A stretch of 64,000 bases of DNA, taken from positions 1 through 64,000 of the forward strand of contig NZ_AKFJ01000004.1 of NCBI RefSeq assembly GCF_000272475.1. Reading direction: 5' to 3'. This stretch comes from Novosphingobium sp. Rr 2-17. Its GTDB lineage: Bacteria > Pseudomonadota > Alphaproteobacteria > Sphingomonadales > Sphingomonadaceae. Under the pieces are notes generated by a model. The model saw nothing but the letters and a program-made list of their open reading frames with translations, was not told the origin of the DNA and did no database searches. Shown in pieces: positions 1 to 9,089 of the stretch. Numbering within the stretch: position 1 is the stretch's first letter; every line of letters begins with the position of its first letter. The position numbers were made by a program, and so were the translations under genes.

Positions 1-210
1 GGTCCTGGCGCGTCGCGACCAAAAATGCGCCGTTCGCCGGTCAGGCCTCTAGTGGCAGCTTTTGCCAGAACCTGCCGCTCGGTCGGCCGGTATTTCTCCG
101 AAGCCGCGCGCCCCAACACGATGGTCGGCATCAAAGGGGTAAAGGACGGCGGCTACGCGGGCGCTGACGAGGTGTTCGTGATCCCGGAGGCCTATCGCGC
201 GAAGGACTGA
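1..210 (+). CDS. 3' end of an unidentified gene cut by the window edge
   Basis: A frame open from base 1 runs to a TGA at 208-210 and would encode about 69 residues, the last ending in DEVFVIPEAYRAKD. I do not recognise the family. The final 35 residues look protein-like, but the first half (PVRPLVAAFARTCRSV) is weaker, so the piece may be degraded. The upstream part lies outside the window. It converges with the AraC gene that ends at 254. Confidence 0.3.
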   Translation, partial: GPGASRPKMRRSPVRPLVAAFARTCRSVGRYFSEAARPNTMVGIKGVKDGGYAGADEVFVIPEAYRAKD

Positions 211-253
211 TGTGTCGCGTACGTCGCAGTATCACCGGCACCCGCCCCGCCAA

Positions 254-1132
254 TCAATCCAATCGGACAGCCCGGATTTCTCGCATGGGCGGTGTACCGA
301 ACATCCGACTGTATTCCCGGCTAAATTGCGAAACGCTCTGGTACCCGACCGAAAATGCGGCCGCGCTCGCGTTCATCGGTTCGGTCAGAAGCAAGCGCCG
401 CGCTTCGTAAAGCCGAAGGGTCTTTTGATACTGCAGCGGCGCCATGCCGGTGGCAGCCTTGAACCGCCGGTGAAAGGCGGAGCAACTCATACCAACCGAC
501 TGCGCAATCTCATGCACTTTGAACGGGCTGGTATAGCTCTCTCCGATCAAAGCCAGCGCCGTCCTGATCGGCAAGATCTTTGGGTCTACCGCGGCGACCT
601 GCCGCAGAACGGCGCCCTGCGAGCCTCGCAGCAGGCGATAGACAATCTCTCGCTCCAGCAGGGGCGCCATGATCCGCACCTCGTCAGGACGATCGATCAA
701 CCGCAGCATCCGGCTCCAGGCGTCGAGCAGTTCACGGTCAGCTGGATGGACTCCGAACCCTTTCGCATCAGCATCGCAGGCAGCATTAGGCATTTCCAGC
801 GTCAAAGCGGCTACGATGTCGGCATCCAGGTCAAGACGTATCGCGAGATAGGGTCGGTCTGGACTCGCTTGGGTGATTTTCCCCAAGACCGGAAGATCGA
901 GCGCGGCGGTAAAGGTATGGCCCGCGCGATACGTCAGGACCTCGTTGCCGACTAGCAACTGCTTTTCGCCCTGCAAGATCAGGCTAACCATCGCTCGGTA
1001 GGTTTCAGGGAGAAGATCGATACACTGGCTGACCTTGTACAGCCCCACATTCGGCATCGCGGTCGGCGTCAGGCCTTCTTTCCCTTCGCGGGCAACCATG
1101 GAAGCCAGGTCTGCGATCGTCTCGTCCATCAT
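254..1132 (-). CDS. AraC-family transcriptional regulator
   Basis: A 292-residue AraC/XylS-type regulator. Residues 1-190 match the AraC_N type of effector domain. The C-terminal 100 residues hold the double helix-turn-helix, seen in VHEIAQSVGMSCSAFHRRFK and in the second helix pair ending FSREYSRMFGTPP. It is divergent from the short-chain dehydrogenase starting at 1259 with 126 bp between them, so that dehydrogenase is its likely target. The effector cannot be read from the sequence. Confidence 0.9.
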   Translation of the reverse strand: MMDETIADLASMVAREGKEGLTPTAMPNVGLYKVSQCIDLLPETYRAMVSLILQGEKQLLVGNEVLTYRAGHTFTAALDLPVLGKITQASPDRPYLAIRLDLDADIVAALTLEMPNAACDADAKGFGVHPADRELLDAWSRMLRLIDRPDEVRIMAPLLEREIVYRLLRGSQGAVLRQVAAVDPKILPIRTALALIGESYTSPFKVHEIAQSVGMSCSAFHRRFKAATGMAPLQYQKTLRLYEARRLLLTEPMNASAAAFSVGYQSVSQFSREYSRMFGTPPMREIRAVRLD

Positions 1133-1258
1133 CCGGCCTGTGTCATGTCAGCCACATCCAATCAACGGTTTGATAGAAATAGGCAAAGAACAGGCAGGAT
1201 CAGGCGCGCGCGGTCGGCGGCGTGCGCCTATCTGTGGTCTCACACACATGGAGGCGAC

Positions 1259-2017
1259 ATGAAGCGCGCAAGAAACACGATTTTCATCACCGGCGGGAAT
1301 TCCGGCATCGGTCGCGCGCTGGCGCATCGCTGGCATGATCTGGGCAATAGGGTGATCGTCGCGGGCCGCCGGCGCAGCGCGCTCGAGGAAACCGTCGCGG
1401 GGCACCCAGGCATGACGTTCTACGAACTCGATGTCGCCGACCCCGATGCGATCACCGCCGTTACCCGGCGGCTGGTCGCCGAGCATCCGGATCTCAATGT
1501 GCTGGTCAATTGCGCGGGGATTTCGGGTGCCGAAGATCCGACGGTTGCGCGCGATCTTTCGCGCGGGGAACAGATGGTCGAAACCAATTTGCTGGGCCCC
1601 ATTCGCATGATCGACGCACTCGTCGACCATCTGAAGGGCCGCCCCGCCGCGGCCATCGTCACAGTTTCCTCGGGCACCGGCTTCGTGCCCTATCCCGCAG
1701 CGCCGACCTATTCGGCGAGCAAAGCGGCGCTGCATTCGTACACGCTGTCGTTGCGCGCGCTGCTGCGAGACGCCCTGCAGGTGATTGAGATCATCCCGCC
1801 GCAAGTCGCGACCGACCTGATGGAAGGCCTGAAGGATTCGCCTTACAGCGTTCCGCTGGAAAAATTCGCCGACGATGTGATGGCGCAGCTCATCTCGCAT
1901 CCATCCGCGGACGAGATCATCGTCGATGAGGTGAAGCCGTTTCGCTTCGCCGAACGGGACGGCACGGTAAGAGATCTGCTGAAAGCAATGGCCGCGGATG
2001 CCGGACAGACCAAGTGA
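1259..2017 (+). CDS. Short-chain dehydrogenase/reductase (DltE-like)
   Basis: A 252-residue classical SDR and presumably a cytoplasmic NAD(P)-dependent oxidoreductase. The start at 1259 is chosen because GGAGG lies at 1250-1254, 4 nt before the ATG; a longer open frame upstream has no ribosome site. Visible motifs are the cofactor-binding TGGNSGIG near residue 10, NCAG near residue 82, and the catalytic YSASK near residue 150. The IIPPQVATDLM stretch resembles DltE-type SDRs. The substrate is unknown. The divergent AraC gene is its probable regulator. Confidence 0.9.
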   Translation: MKRARNTIFITGGNSGIGRALAHRWHDLGNRVIVAGRRRSALEETVAGHPGMTFYELDVADPDAITAVTRRLVAEHPDLNVLVNCAGISGAEDPTVARDLSRGEQMVETNLLGPIRMIDALVDHLKGRPAAAIVTVSSGTGFVPYPAAPTYSASKAALHSYTLSLRALLRDALQVIEIIPPQVATDLMEGLKDSPYSVPLEKFADDVMAQLISHPSADEIIVDEVKPFRFAERDGTVRDLLKAMAADAGQTK

Positions 2018-2095
2018 CCCTGGTTCGCGGCGTGGAAGCATCGAAAGCAGCCTGGCCAGCGCCTGAAGATTTCCCCTTACCCCCTTCCGCCAATC

Positions 2096-2989
2096 TCAGG
2101 AGCGCACCAGGGACTGGTGCGCTCCGATCCCTGCGAGCACGCCCGATGCCGATGCGACCGTGGCATTGTGCATCGGGCTCGTTGCGTCTCCGGCTGCATA
2201 GATGCCGGATACTGATGTCAGACCCCAGGCATCGATTTTGATGAAGAGTCCGGTTGGGCCCTCCTCCAGCGCACAGCCCAGCGCTTCGGCAATGGCACTC
2301 GTCTGTTGCGTGCGCGGCGCCGTGAAAACCGCCGCGACCTCGATCGTCCGACCGTCCGCCAGTTCCACCGCTCTCAGGTCCGGTGCCTCTCCCAGCAACG
2401 CGATCACCGGCGTTCGCTCGATCGCAACGCCACGCTTCGCGAGCAATTCGGCTTGTTCCAGCTCCGGCTCATACATCCCCTGCGTAAAATAGATCGCCGG
2501 TCCCCAGTCGGGGATCAGCGCCGCCTGATGTGCCGACATCGGGTGGTTCGCGATGATCCCGAGCGAATGATCGCGGACTTCGTACCCATGACAATATGGG
2601 CAATGCAGGACCGTCTCTCCCCAACGCTCGGCCATGCCGGGGATGTCGGGCAGGATATCGGTAACACCGGTGGCCAGAACCAGCCGCTTCGCCTGGCGCT
2701 CAAGTCCACTGGAAAGAGTCAGGACGAAATGATCGTCCACGCGAACCGCATGCAGAACCTCTGCGCTCAGCACCTGCGCCGTCGGATATTTGAGCAACTG
2801 GCGCGTCGCTTCGCGCATGATCGCGTGCGGTGCGTTGCCATCCTGCCCTAGAAAGCCATGGGCGGCGTCGGCGAACCGATTGCGCGGTGCGCCAGCGTCG
2901 ATCAGCACCACGTCCTGTCGCGCGCGCGCAAGCTGGATCGCGGCGGACTGTCCGGCGAAGCTCCCGCCGATGACGATGACATCATGCAT
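2096..2989 (-). CDS. NAD(P)/FAD-dependent oxidoreductase, thioredoxin-reductase-like with CPYC
   Basis: A 297-residue low-molecular-weight thioredoxin-reductase-type flavoprotein. An N-terminal FAD dinucleotide fold (VIVIGGSFAGQSAA) is followed by a redox-active CPYC in HCPYCHGYE, and a C-terminal FAD motif (GIYAAGDAT) is present. The NAD(P) domain is less canonical (LGIIANHPMSAHQA), so the physiological donor is uncertain. The start at 2989 is preferred because AAGGA lies just upstream; an in-frame GTG at 3016 has no such site. It is divergent from the Rrf2 regulator at 3100 and shares with it a palindromic operator candidate. Confidence 0.88.
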   Translation of the reverse strand: MHDVIVIGGSFAGQSAAIQLARARQDVVLIDAGAPRNRFADAAHGFLGQDGNAPHAIMREATRQLLKYPTAQVLSAEVLHAVRVDDHFVLTLSSGLERQAKRLVLATGVTDILPDIPGMAERWGETVLHCPYCHGYEVRDHSLGIIANHPMSAHQAALIPDWGPAIYFTQGMYEPELEQAELLAKRGVAIERTPVIALLGEAPDLRAVELADGRTIEVAAVFTAPRTQQTSAIAEALGCALEEGPTGLFIKIDAWGLTSVSGIYAAGDATSPMHNATVASASGVLAGIGAHQSLVRS

Positions 2990-3014
2990 TCCGTTATCCT
3001 TATGATCGCACATC

Positions 3015-3035
3015 ACGTAACTTCAAGTATTACGT
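3015..3035. promoter_or_regulatory. Palindromic operator candidate between reductase and Rrf2 gene
   Basis: A perfect inverted repeat, ACGTAA-N9-TTACGT, lies in the 110-bp divergent intergenic region. Its position between the flavoprotein and the Rrf2 regulator fits an autoregulated operator controlling both genes. That it binds the Rrf2 protein is inference. Confidence 0.5.
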
Positions 3036-3099
3036 ATGAGGCCGGAACGGGTTTTGCAACTCTTTATGTGACATGATATGCTGCCCTTGAGGGAACACG

Positions 3100-3546
3100 A
3101 TGCAACTGGACGGCCGTTTGTCGAGAATGCTCCACCTGCTGATCCATATGGATCGAGCGGAAGGTCCGGTTACGTCGGCCGCGGCCGCCGACATGCTGCA
3201 CACCAATCCCGTCGTAGTAAGGCGGACGATGGCCGGCCTGCGTGACGCCGGCCTGGTACGATCGGATAAAGGGCATGCCGGAGGCTGGACCCTCATCAAG
3301 TCGCTTGAGGAGGTAACCATGCTCGACGTCTACAAGGCCGTCGGGGAGCCGCGTATCTTCGCGATCGGTCTCGCCGACGCAGCGCCGCACTGTCTAGTCG
3401 AGCAGGCGGTCAACGCCTCGATGACGAACGCTTTGCGCCGGGCAGAGACCATGCTGATCGCCGAGATGGGCGATGTGACGCTTGCGGAGATTGCGAAGGA
3501 TTTCGAGAGCCGGTTCTCATCCCGACCGACGAACTTGAAGATTTAG
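3100..3546 (+). CDS. Rrf2-family transcriptional regulator
   Basis: A 148-residue regulator with an N-terminal winged helix (MLHLLIHMDRAEGPVTSAAAADMLHTNPVVVRRTM is the recognition region) and the typical Rrf2 DKGHAGGW wing. A GAGGGA ribosome site precedes the ATG. Only one cysteine is present (Cys98), so it lacks the three-cysteine set of Fe-S members such as IscR or NsrR and falls with the YwnA-like cluster-free type. It probably represses the divergent CPYC flavoprotein and itself through the palindrome at 3015-3035. Confidence 0.88.
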   Translation: MQLDGRLSRMLHLLIHMDRAEGPVTSAAAADMLHTNPVVVRRTMAGLRDAGLVRSDKGHAGGWTLIKSLEEVTMLDVYKAVGEPRIFAIGLADAAPHCLVEQAVNASMTNALRRAETMLIAEMGDVTLAEIAKDFESRFSSRPTNLKI

Positions 3547-3923
3547 CTCTGATCGAATTGGCCGGCAGCGGGCAATCCGTGCAGGGGCAATCTTCCCTCA
3601 AACGATGCCCGGGGCCAGCCGACGAACGCTTCGGTGCGCGCCGGCATGAAGCCGAGCGACGGACGCAGGAGATAAATGCCGCCGTCGGTATCGAACCGTC
3701 ATTTGGGCAAGAGCCGCACGAGAACGCCGGTCGCGAAGTCGCGGGCCATCGCCCATTCCCCGAAGCCGACGACGCCAAGACCCTGGCGTGCCACTTCCAG
3801 CAATGCGGCGATGTCGTTGGCTTCAGGCATCGCCATGATCATTCTCCGATGGCCAGAGTGGCCGCCCGAAGAACGCTTTGGCGCCTGATAAGCAGGAATG
3901 CCCCGAGGCAGCAGGCGACCCAA
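3543..3923 (-). pseudogene. LysR-family regulator remnant (C-terminal effector domain)
   Basis: The minus strand carries the end of a LysR substrate-binding domain. Residues such as NDIAALLEVARQGLGVV and GVLVRLLP are followed by an in-frame TGA at 3699-3701, where the family usually has Trp. The same frame then continues with RFDTDGGIYLLRPS and PARTEAFVGW to a TAA at 3543-3545. The part upstream of about 3850 is poorly conserved, and no helix-turn-helix exists before the efflux gene ending at 3992. It is a truncated, stop-interrupted relic, perhaps of a former regulator of the efflux operon. Confidence 0.75.
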
Positions 3924-3991
3924 CTTACGCCGTTCCGATGCGGCTGCAGAAACGTCGCCTTAGGGCGGATCCGGACATTCGCGCGTGCACG

Positions 3992-5593
3992 TCACTGCGC
4001 CGGTTCTTTCGGCGACAAATTTTTCCCTCCTTTCAAGAGGAGACAGCCACCTCCGCAGAGCAACATGGCCACGCCCGCGATCAGGAATGCGTCACTATAA
4101 GCGAGCAAGAGCGCCTCATGATGGACCAGCCGCTCCATCAAGCCGAGTGCCCGTTCACGTAAAGATGCTGCCGCCGCGCCATTCAACGCCGTTGCACGAT
4201 CGATCTGCTCGTGGCTCAACAGCCGCACCATCGCAATCATCCTCTCGCGAAACTCGGCTGAGAAGGGATTGACCGCCTCGCCGATGCGCTGGGCATGCAG
4301 CTTCTCTCGTTCGACTACTATCTGGCTCGCGATCGCGATGCCGATCGCGCCGCCGACATTGCGGACTGTCGAGAACAGACCCGACGCTGAGCCGATCTCG
4401 GATTTCTCCAGTTCGTCGACCGCCATCACGCCCAGCGCTACAACGATGAAGGACTGGCCGATTCCGCGCACCACCAGCGACGGGACAATCACGTTGGCGG
4501 CAGCATCGCTGTCGAGATGGATGTTCATTAGACATCCGGTCGCCATGATGACGAAGCCAAGCATGATGATGACCCGCACGCTCGTCCATTGCATCAGCTT
4601 CGGCGCGGCGAAGGACATGACAAGCTGGACCAGTCCATAAGGAATCATGGTCAGACCGATCTGCTTGGCATTGTAGCCATGCCCTTCCGCGAAATAATTG
4701 GGGACCAGGAACACGACCCCGAAGACGACCGCGCCGAAGGTGAACTGCATCAGGCTCGCCAGCCCGAAATTATAGCGGCCGAGCAGCCGCAGGTTGATAA
4801 ACGGCTGCTTGCGCCGGAGCTCAATGACAACGAAGCCAATGAGGCCGAGAACGGCAGCTATCCCGGCGTTGACGATGAAGCTCGATGCGAACCAATCCTT
4901 GCGCCCACCTTCTTCCAACATGATCTGGAGCGCCGAGAGACCGACCGCCATAGCGATGATCCCGCCCCAGTCACCCTCCCGGATTCGCGACAGAACAGGC
5001 CGAGTGCGCGGCGTCGACCAGCCGATCGCCGCCAGCAGTAGCAGGCCCGGCGGTATCTGGAGATAAAAGATCCAGCGCCAGTTATAGGCCTCGGTCAGCC
5101 AGCCCCCAAGCGCGGGGCCGGTCGCCTGGGCGACGTTATTGGCGACCGCGAACAGCGCCATGCCGAACGGATGTTTCGATCGGGGCAATTCCGTAACGAT
5201 GATCTGGAAGGAAAGCGGAATCAGCACCCCGCCGAATGCCCCCTGCAGCGCTCGGGCCACGATCATGGTGTCGATGTTGGGAGCCATCGAGCAGGCAAGC
5301 GAGAACAGGACAAACCCGCTGGTGCCGACCATCAGCACGCGCCGCATCGAGAACACCGAGACCAACCAGCCGGTCATCGGAATCACGACAATCTCGGCGA
5401 CGAGATAGGCGGTGGTGATCCACGACCCTTCCTCGAAGGAGGCACCGAGCGAACCGCGAACATCGGGCAGCGAAGCATTGGTGACATGAACGTTCATGCC
5501 GGCCATGAAACAGCCGACCACGCCCGCGATTACCGCCACCCAGGCGCGGAGCGATACACCATGCTCGTTCGCTGGGCCTGCAGGGGCCGTCAT
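3992..5593 (-). CDS. DHA2-family MFS multidrug efflux pump (EmrB/QacA type)
   Basis: A 533-residue inner-membrane proton-driven exporter of the 14-helix DHA2 group. The first helices (WVAVIAGVVGCFMAGMN, ITTAYLVAEIVVIPMTGW) and the motif-C-like GPALGGWLTEAYNWRWIFYLQIPPG segment are clear. It is the last gene of a three-gene operon, and its ATG overlaps the end of the adaptor gene by 4 nt. Together the three genes would form an envelope-spanning EmrAB-TolC-like complex. The substrate is unknown. Confidence 0.93.
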   Translation of the reverse strand: MTAPAGPANEHGVSLRAWVAVIAGVVGCFMAGMNVHVTNASLPDVRGSLGASFEEGSWITTAYLVAEIVVIPMTGWLVSVFSMRRVLMVGTSGFVLFSLACSMAPNIDTMIVARALQGAFGGVLIPLSFQIIVTELPRSKHPFGMALFAVANNVAQATGPALGGWLTEAYNWRWIFYLQIPPGLLLLAAIGWSTPRTRPVLSRIREGDWGGIIAMAVGLSALQIMLEEGGRKDWFASSFIVNAGIAAVLGLIGFVVIELRRKQPFINLRLLGRYNFGLASLMQFTFGAVVFGVVFLVPNYFAEGHGYNAKQIGLTMIPYGLVQLVMSFAAPKLMQWTSVRVIIMLGFVIMATGCLMNIHLDSDAAANVIVPSLVVRGIGQSFIVVALGVMAVDELEKSEIGSASGLFSTVRNVGGAIGIAIASQIVVEREKLHAQRIGEAVNPFSAEFRERMIAMVRLLSHEQIDRATALNGAAAASLRERALGLMERLVHHEALLLAYSDAFLIAGVAMLLCGGGCLLLKGGKNLSPKEPAQ

Positions 5594-6726
5594 CGCGCGG
5601 CTCCCCGCGTATCGATCGTCGTGACGACCGACATGCCGGGCCGCAGTTCCGCTGCGCGGGCCTGTCCCGGGTCAACCCGAATACGGACGGGCATACGCTG
5701 GACGATCTTGGTGAAGTTGCCAGTGGCGTTGTCAGGCGGCAGAAGCGCGAACTGCGCACCCGAGGCTGGCGCGAAGCTCTCAACATGCCCGTTGAGAACC
5801 AAGCCGCCGAACGCATCGACTTCGATGTCGGCCGGCTGGCCCCGATGTACAGGACCAACCTGCGTTTCTTTGTAGTTGGCGATGACATAGGCGTCGTCCG
5901 GCACAATCGCCAAAAGCGGCGTACCGACCTCGGCATACTGACCTACGCGCAGGCTTCGCTGGCCGACTACGCCGGCGGTCGGTGCGCGGAGCACCGTGTA
6001 GCCGAGAGCGTTGCGGGCGAGCGTCAACGCGGCTTGCGCCTGGACGAGTGCTGCACGAGCTTTGTCGAGGTCTGCGACAGCGGCCTGTCGTTCGGTCGCC
6101 AGCACCGGCAGACGGTCGCGCTGGGCGGCGAGACTAGCTCTTGCAACTGCCAGACCGGCGCTGGCCTTCTTGGCATCCGCCTCCGCCGTCTCCAGATTTT
6201 GGGCGCTCGTGACCTCCTGCCGTGTGAGCAGCACCTGGCGGCTATATTCAAGACCAGCGTGGCGGGCGTCGGCCTCGCTTGCCGTGACACCTGCTACATT
6301 CCCGGTAATCAGGCTGCGTTGCTGGTGGGACTGCGCACCGAGATTGGCGATGCGTGCCTCTCGTACGGCCACCTCCGCCTGTGCCGCGGCAACTATGCCT
6401 TCGGCCTGAACGACCTTTACGCTATAATCGCGATCGTCGATCCGGGCGAGGACATCACCCGCGCGGACGCGCTGATTGTCAGCGACCAGGACCTCGGCGA
6501 CATAACCGGCGACGCGCGGCGTGATCGTCACGACATCGGCGCGCACATAGGCGTTGTCGGTCCCGACCATATAGCGGCCCACCGTTAACCAGTGCAGGCC
6601 GAACATAAGCAGGACGATCAGGGCGAGACCGCCCCCGCCGATGAGAAGCTGCCGGCGGGTTGGCCTGCGCATGGGTGTGGTGAGGGGCAGGGTCTGAACA
6701 GCGGTGTCTGTCATCGGATTACTCAT
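5590..6726 (-). CDS. HlyD/EmrA-family periplasmic adaptor subunit
   Basis: A 378-residue membrane fusion protein. A short cytoplasmic N-terminus precedes one membrane helix at residues 28-46. It is followed by a lipoyl half-motif (GYVAEVLVADNQRVRAGDVLARID), a long coiled-coil hairpin (roughly 90-210), the second lipoyl half (APTAGVVGQRSLRVGQYAEVGTPL is partly visible) and a beta-barrel region. It bridges the MFS pump to the outer-membrane factor. It overlaps the upstream outer-membrane gene by 8 nt and the downstream pump by 4 nt, so translation is coupled. Confidence 0.93.
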   Translation of the reverse strand: MSNPMTDTAVQTLPLTTPMRRPTRRQLLIGGGGLALIVLLMFGLHWLTVGRYMVGTDNAYVRADVVTITPRVAGYVAEVLVADNQRVRAGDVLARIDDRDYSVKVVQAEGIVAAAQAEVAVREARIANLGAQSHQQRSLITGNVAGVTASEADARHAGLEYSRQVLLTRQEVTSAQNLETAEADAKKASAGLAVARASLAAQRDRLPVLATERQAAVADLDKARAALVQAQAALTLARNALGYTVLRAPTAGVVGQRSLRVGQYAEVGTPLLAIVPDDAYVIANYKETQVGPVHRGQPADIEVDAFGGLVLNGHVESFAPASGAQFALLPPDNATGNFTKIVQRMPVRIRVDPGQARAAELRPGMSVVTTIDTRGAAR

Positions 6727-8218
6727 GGAAAGGTCTTGCCGTCGCAGCGGCGGAGGAGGCGCGAACAGGCGTAGGCAGCATGATCATGGGCGCATCCTCC
6801 CAGCCGCCGCCCAAGGCCTTGAACAGCACCACCTGCGCGGTGGCGATTTCGCTATCAGCGGTCGCAAGTGCTGCCTGCGCCCCGAGATCGGCGCGTTCGG
6901 CATCGAGCGCCTCCAGCGCTGTCGCGCTCCCCGCTGCGCGTCCGAGCCGCGAGAGCCGCATCGCTTCGGCACTTCGGTCAGCCGCTACCCGGAGCGCCTC
7001 CCGCCGTTGGAGCGCCGCTTCATATTCGTCGCCGGCCTGATTAACTTCCTTGAGGGCCGTCAGAATGGTGGCATCGAAGCGTGCGAGCGCGCCGATTTCC
7101 CGGGCGCGGGCCTGGGCAACACGCGCGCGGGCTGCGCTGATGTTCGGGAAGCTCCACGACAGGAGCGGGCCAATGCGCCAAATGATGTTGTTGCGCGCAA
7201 TCAGGTCTCCGGGCGTATGGGACGAACTGGCGATATTCGCACCGAGGGAAATTCTGGGATAGAGGTCGGCCGTCGCAACGCCGATCTGCGCTGTCATTCC
7301 TGCCAGACGCCGTTCCGCTGCACGAACGTCGGGACGACGGCGCAGCAAATCTAGACCGTCGCCGATTGGCGCCGGTGCGGTAATCGTTGGCAAGTGCGTG
7401 CATGCCGCTGCGGTGGCAGGAATCTTGGTTGGCGGACGTCCCGTGAGTACAGCCAGTTCCGCGAGAGCTTCAGCCCGTGCCGCTTCCAAGGGCGAGATCG
7501 CTGCTTGCGCTTGCGCGACCAAAGTATCGGCCCGCACCACATCCACAGGTAAGCCAGCGCCAGCGGTGCGCAGGTGTTTGGCTATCTCACGTCCCTGTTC
7601 CAGCAGCGTGAGCGACCGGCGTGCCACAAAGATGCGATGGCTATAACCACACGCGCCAAGCCAATTACGTGTCACCTCGGCAGCCACCAGTACGCGGACC
7701 CCATCTGCTTCGGCACGGGCGACGTCGGCATCGGCGCGGCTCGCTTTCACCGATGCCGCCAGCCGGCCAAACAAGTCGGCTTCCCACGCCACATCGGCGC
7801 CAAGCCCAAACCGGGAGCCTGTGCGGATATGATCGCTATTGTCGTAGGCGGCGCCGATTTGGTCCTCCAGCGTGCTGCCCCCGCCCGCATCGGCGGATGT
7901 CTTCGTTTGGGGCAGGCGCTGGCCGCGGACTTCGCGGAGAATAGCCCGTGCTTCGAGTAAATGCGCGGCAGCTTCCCGCAGGTCGCGATTGTTGGTCAGG
8001 GCCTCTTCGACAAGCGCGTCCAGTGCGGGCTCACGATACAGCCGCCACCACTTGGCCGGGACAGTCGAAGGCGCAAGGCCTTCGCCGGCGAACGATGTTA
8101 CGGTTGGCATCACGGTCGCCTGCGGCGATGTTGCAGGGCCAGTGGCGCAACCGGCGAGTAACGACAACAGGGAGACAGCTAGAAAGAAGGCAGGCGGCCC
8201 TCTGCGAGGTGTAGACAT
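6719..8218 (-). CDS. NodT-family outer-membrane efflux lipoprotein
   Basis: A 499-residue TolC-like outer-membrane factor with a lipoprotein signal: hydrophobic residues 10-22 and the lipobox LLAGC with Cys24. Two outer-membrane-efflux repeats follow, with recognisable ALTNNRDLREAAA, WEADLFGRL, LLRRRPDVRAAERRL and DLYPRISLG. The start at 8218 puts the signal peptide at the N-terminus; longer in-frame starts to 8311 would place it inside the protein. It is the first gene of the efflux operon and is divergent from the AraC regulator at 8304. Confidence 0.93.
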   Translation of the reverse strand: MSTPRRGPPAFFLAVSLLSLLAGCATGPATSPQATVMPTVTSFAGEGLAPSTVPAKWWRLYREPALDALVEEALTNNRDLREAAAHLLEARAILREVRGQRLPQTKTSADAGGGSTLEDQIGAAYDNSDHIRTGSRFGLGADVAWEADLFGRLAASVKASRADADVARAEADGVRVLVAAEVTRNWLGACGYSHRIFVARRSLTLLEQGREIAKHLRTAGAGLPVDVVRADTLVAQAQAAISPLEAARAEALAELAVLTGRPPTKIPATAAACTHLPTITAPAPIGDGLDLLRRRPDVRAAERRLAGMTAQIGVATADLYPRISLGANIASSSHTPGDLIARNNIIWRIGPLLSWSFPNISAARARVAQARAREIGALARFDATILTALKEVNQAGDEYEAALQRREALRVAADRSAEAMRLSRLGRAAGSATALEALDAERADLGAQAALATADSEIATAQVVLFKALGGGWEDAPMIMLPTPVRASSAAATARPFHE

Positions 8219-8303
8219 AATTTGATGCTCTCGGGATCGAGGCATGGCTCTAGGCGTTTCAATCTTGTCCTTCTCTTGCGAAACTGCCAACATTCGTCGC
8301 GTT

Positions 8304-9083
8304 ATGGACACAGAGCGTACATTCGAGGATTGCCATTACTCGCCAAGACCAGTGGCAGCGCTGGCGAGCGACCATCCGCATGGCGAGCACATCCCCCCAC
8401 ATCGTCACCCGCGCGCTCAGCTTATCCACACTCTAACTGGAGTGATGACCGTCATCAGCGACGGAGGAAGTTGGGTAGTGCCGACTGGCCGCGCAGTATG
8501 GATGCCAGCGGGCATCGATCATGCGATCCGAATTGCGGGGGATGTGGCCATGCGTACCCTGTTCGTGGAACCCGCTATACGGCCCAACCAGCCGGGTAAT
8601 TGTGAGGTGATCGACGTCTCACCTTTCCTGCGCGAGGCGATCGTGGCCGCTACCCGAATCCCGCTCGATTATGCGGTGGGCGGTCGCGATGAGCGTGTGA
8701 TGGAACTGATCCTCGACGAAATCGAGACGGCGCCGAGGTTGGAACTGCATGTGCCGATGCCACGGGATCCCCGCCTCGCGCGCTTGTGCGAAGAGGTGAT
8801 TGCCGATCCGTCCCGATCAATGACGCTCGGAGGGCTTGCAGCCGGCATCCACGTCAGTGCTCGCACCCTTGCGCGTATGTTCCATCGCGAACTCGGCATT
8901 AGCTTCGGTGAATGGCTGCGCCGAACACGTCTGCTGCTGAGCCTGCCAAGGCTCGCCGCCGGCGCCACAGTGCTCGAAGTGGCGCTGGAACATGGATATG
9001 ACAGCCCGAGTGCTTTCGCCGCGATGTTTCGACGGACGTTGGGCGTTGCGCCCACCGCTTATCTCGCTCGCGATCGGGCGTGA
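8304..9083 (+). CDS. AraC-family regulator with N-terminal cupin
   Basis: A 259-residue regulator. The N-terminal half is a cupin sensor (HPHGEHIPPHRHPRAQLIH, then WVVPTGRAVWMPAGIDH). The C-terminal half has the AraC double helix-turn-helix (LAAGIHVSARTLARMFHREL and YDSPSAFAAMFRRTLGVAP). The ATG at 8304 is preferred over the in-frame 8244 because the conserved domain begins right after it. It lies divergent from, and 85 bp away from, the efflux operon, which is its likely target. Confidence 0.88.
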   Translation: MDTERTFEDCHYSPRPVAALASDHPHGEHIPPHRHPRAQLIHTLTGVMTVISDGGSWVVPTGRAVWMPAGIDHAIRIAGDVAMRTLFVEPAIRPNQPGNCEVIDVSPFLREAIVAATRIPLDYAVGGRDERVMELILDEIETAPRLELHVPMPRDPRLARLCEEVIADPSRSMTLGGLAAGIHVSARTLARMFHRELGISFGEWLRRTRLLLSLPRLAAGATVLEVALEHGYDSPSAFAAMFRRTLGVAPTAYLARDRA

Positions 9084-9089
9084 ACGAGA

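Noticed and set aside
1148..2041. 297-residue minus-strand frame over the first short-chain dehydrogenase
   Set aside because: It is antisense to a gene with clear SDR motifs and ribosome site, and its translation has no domain features.
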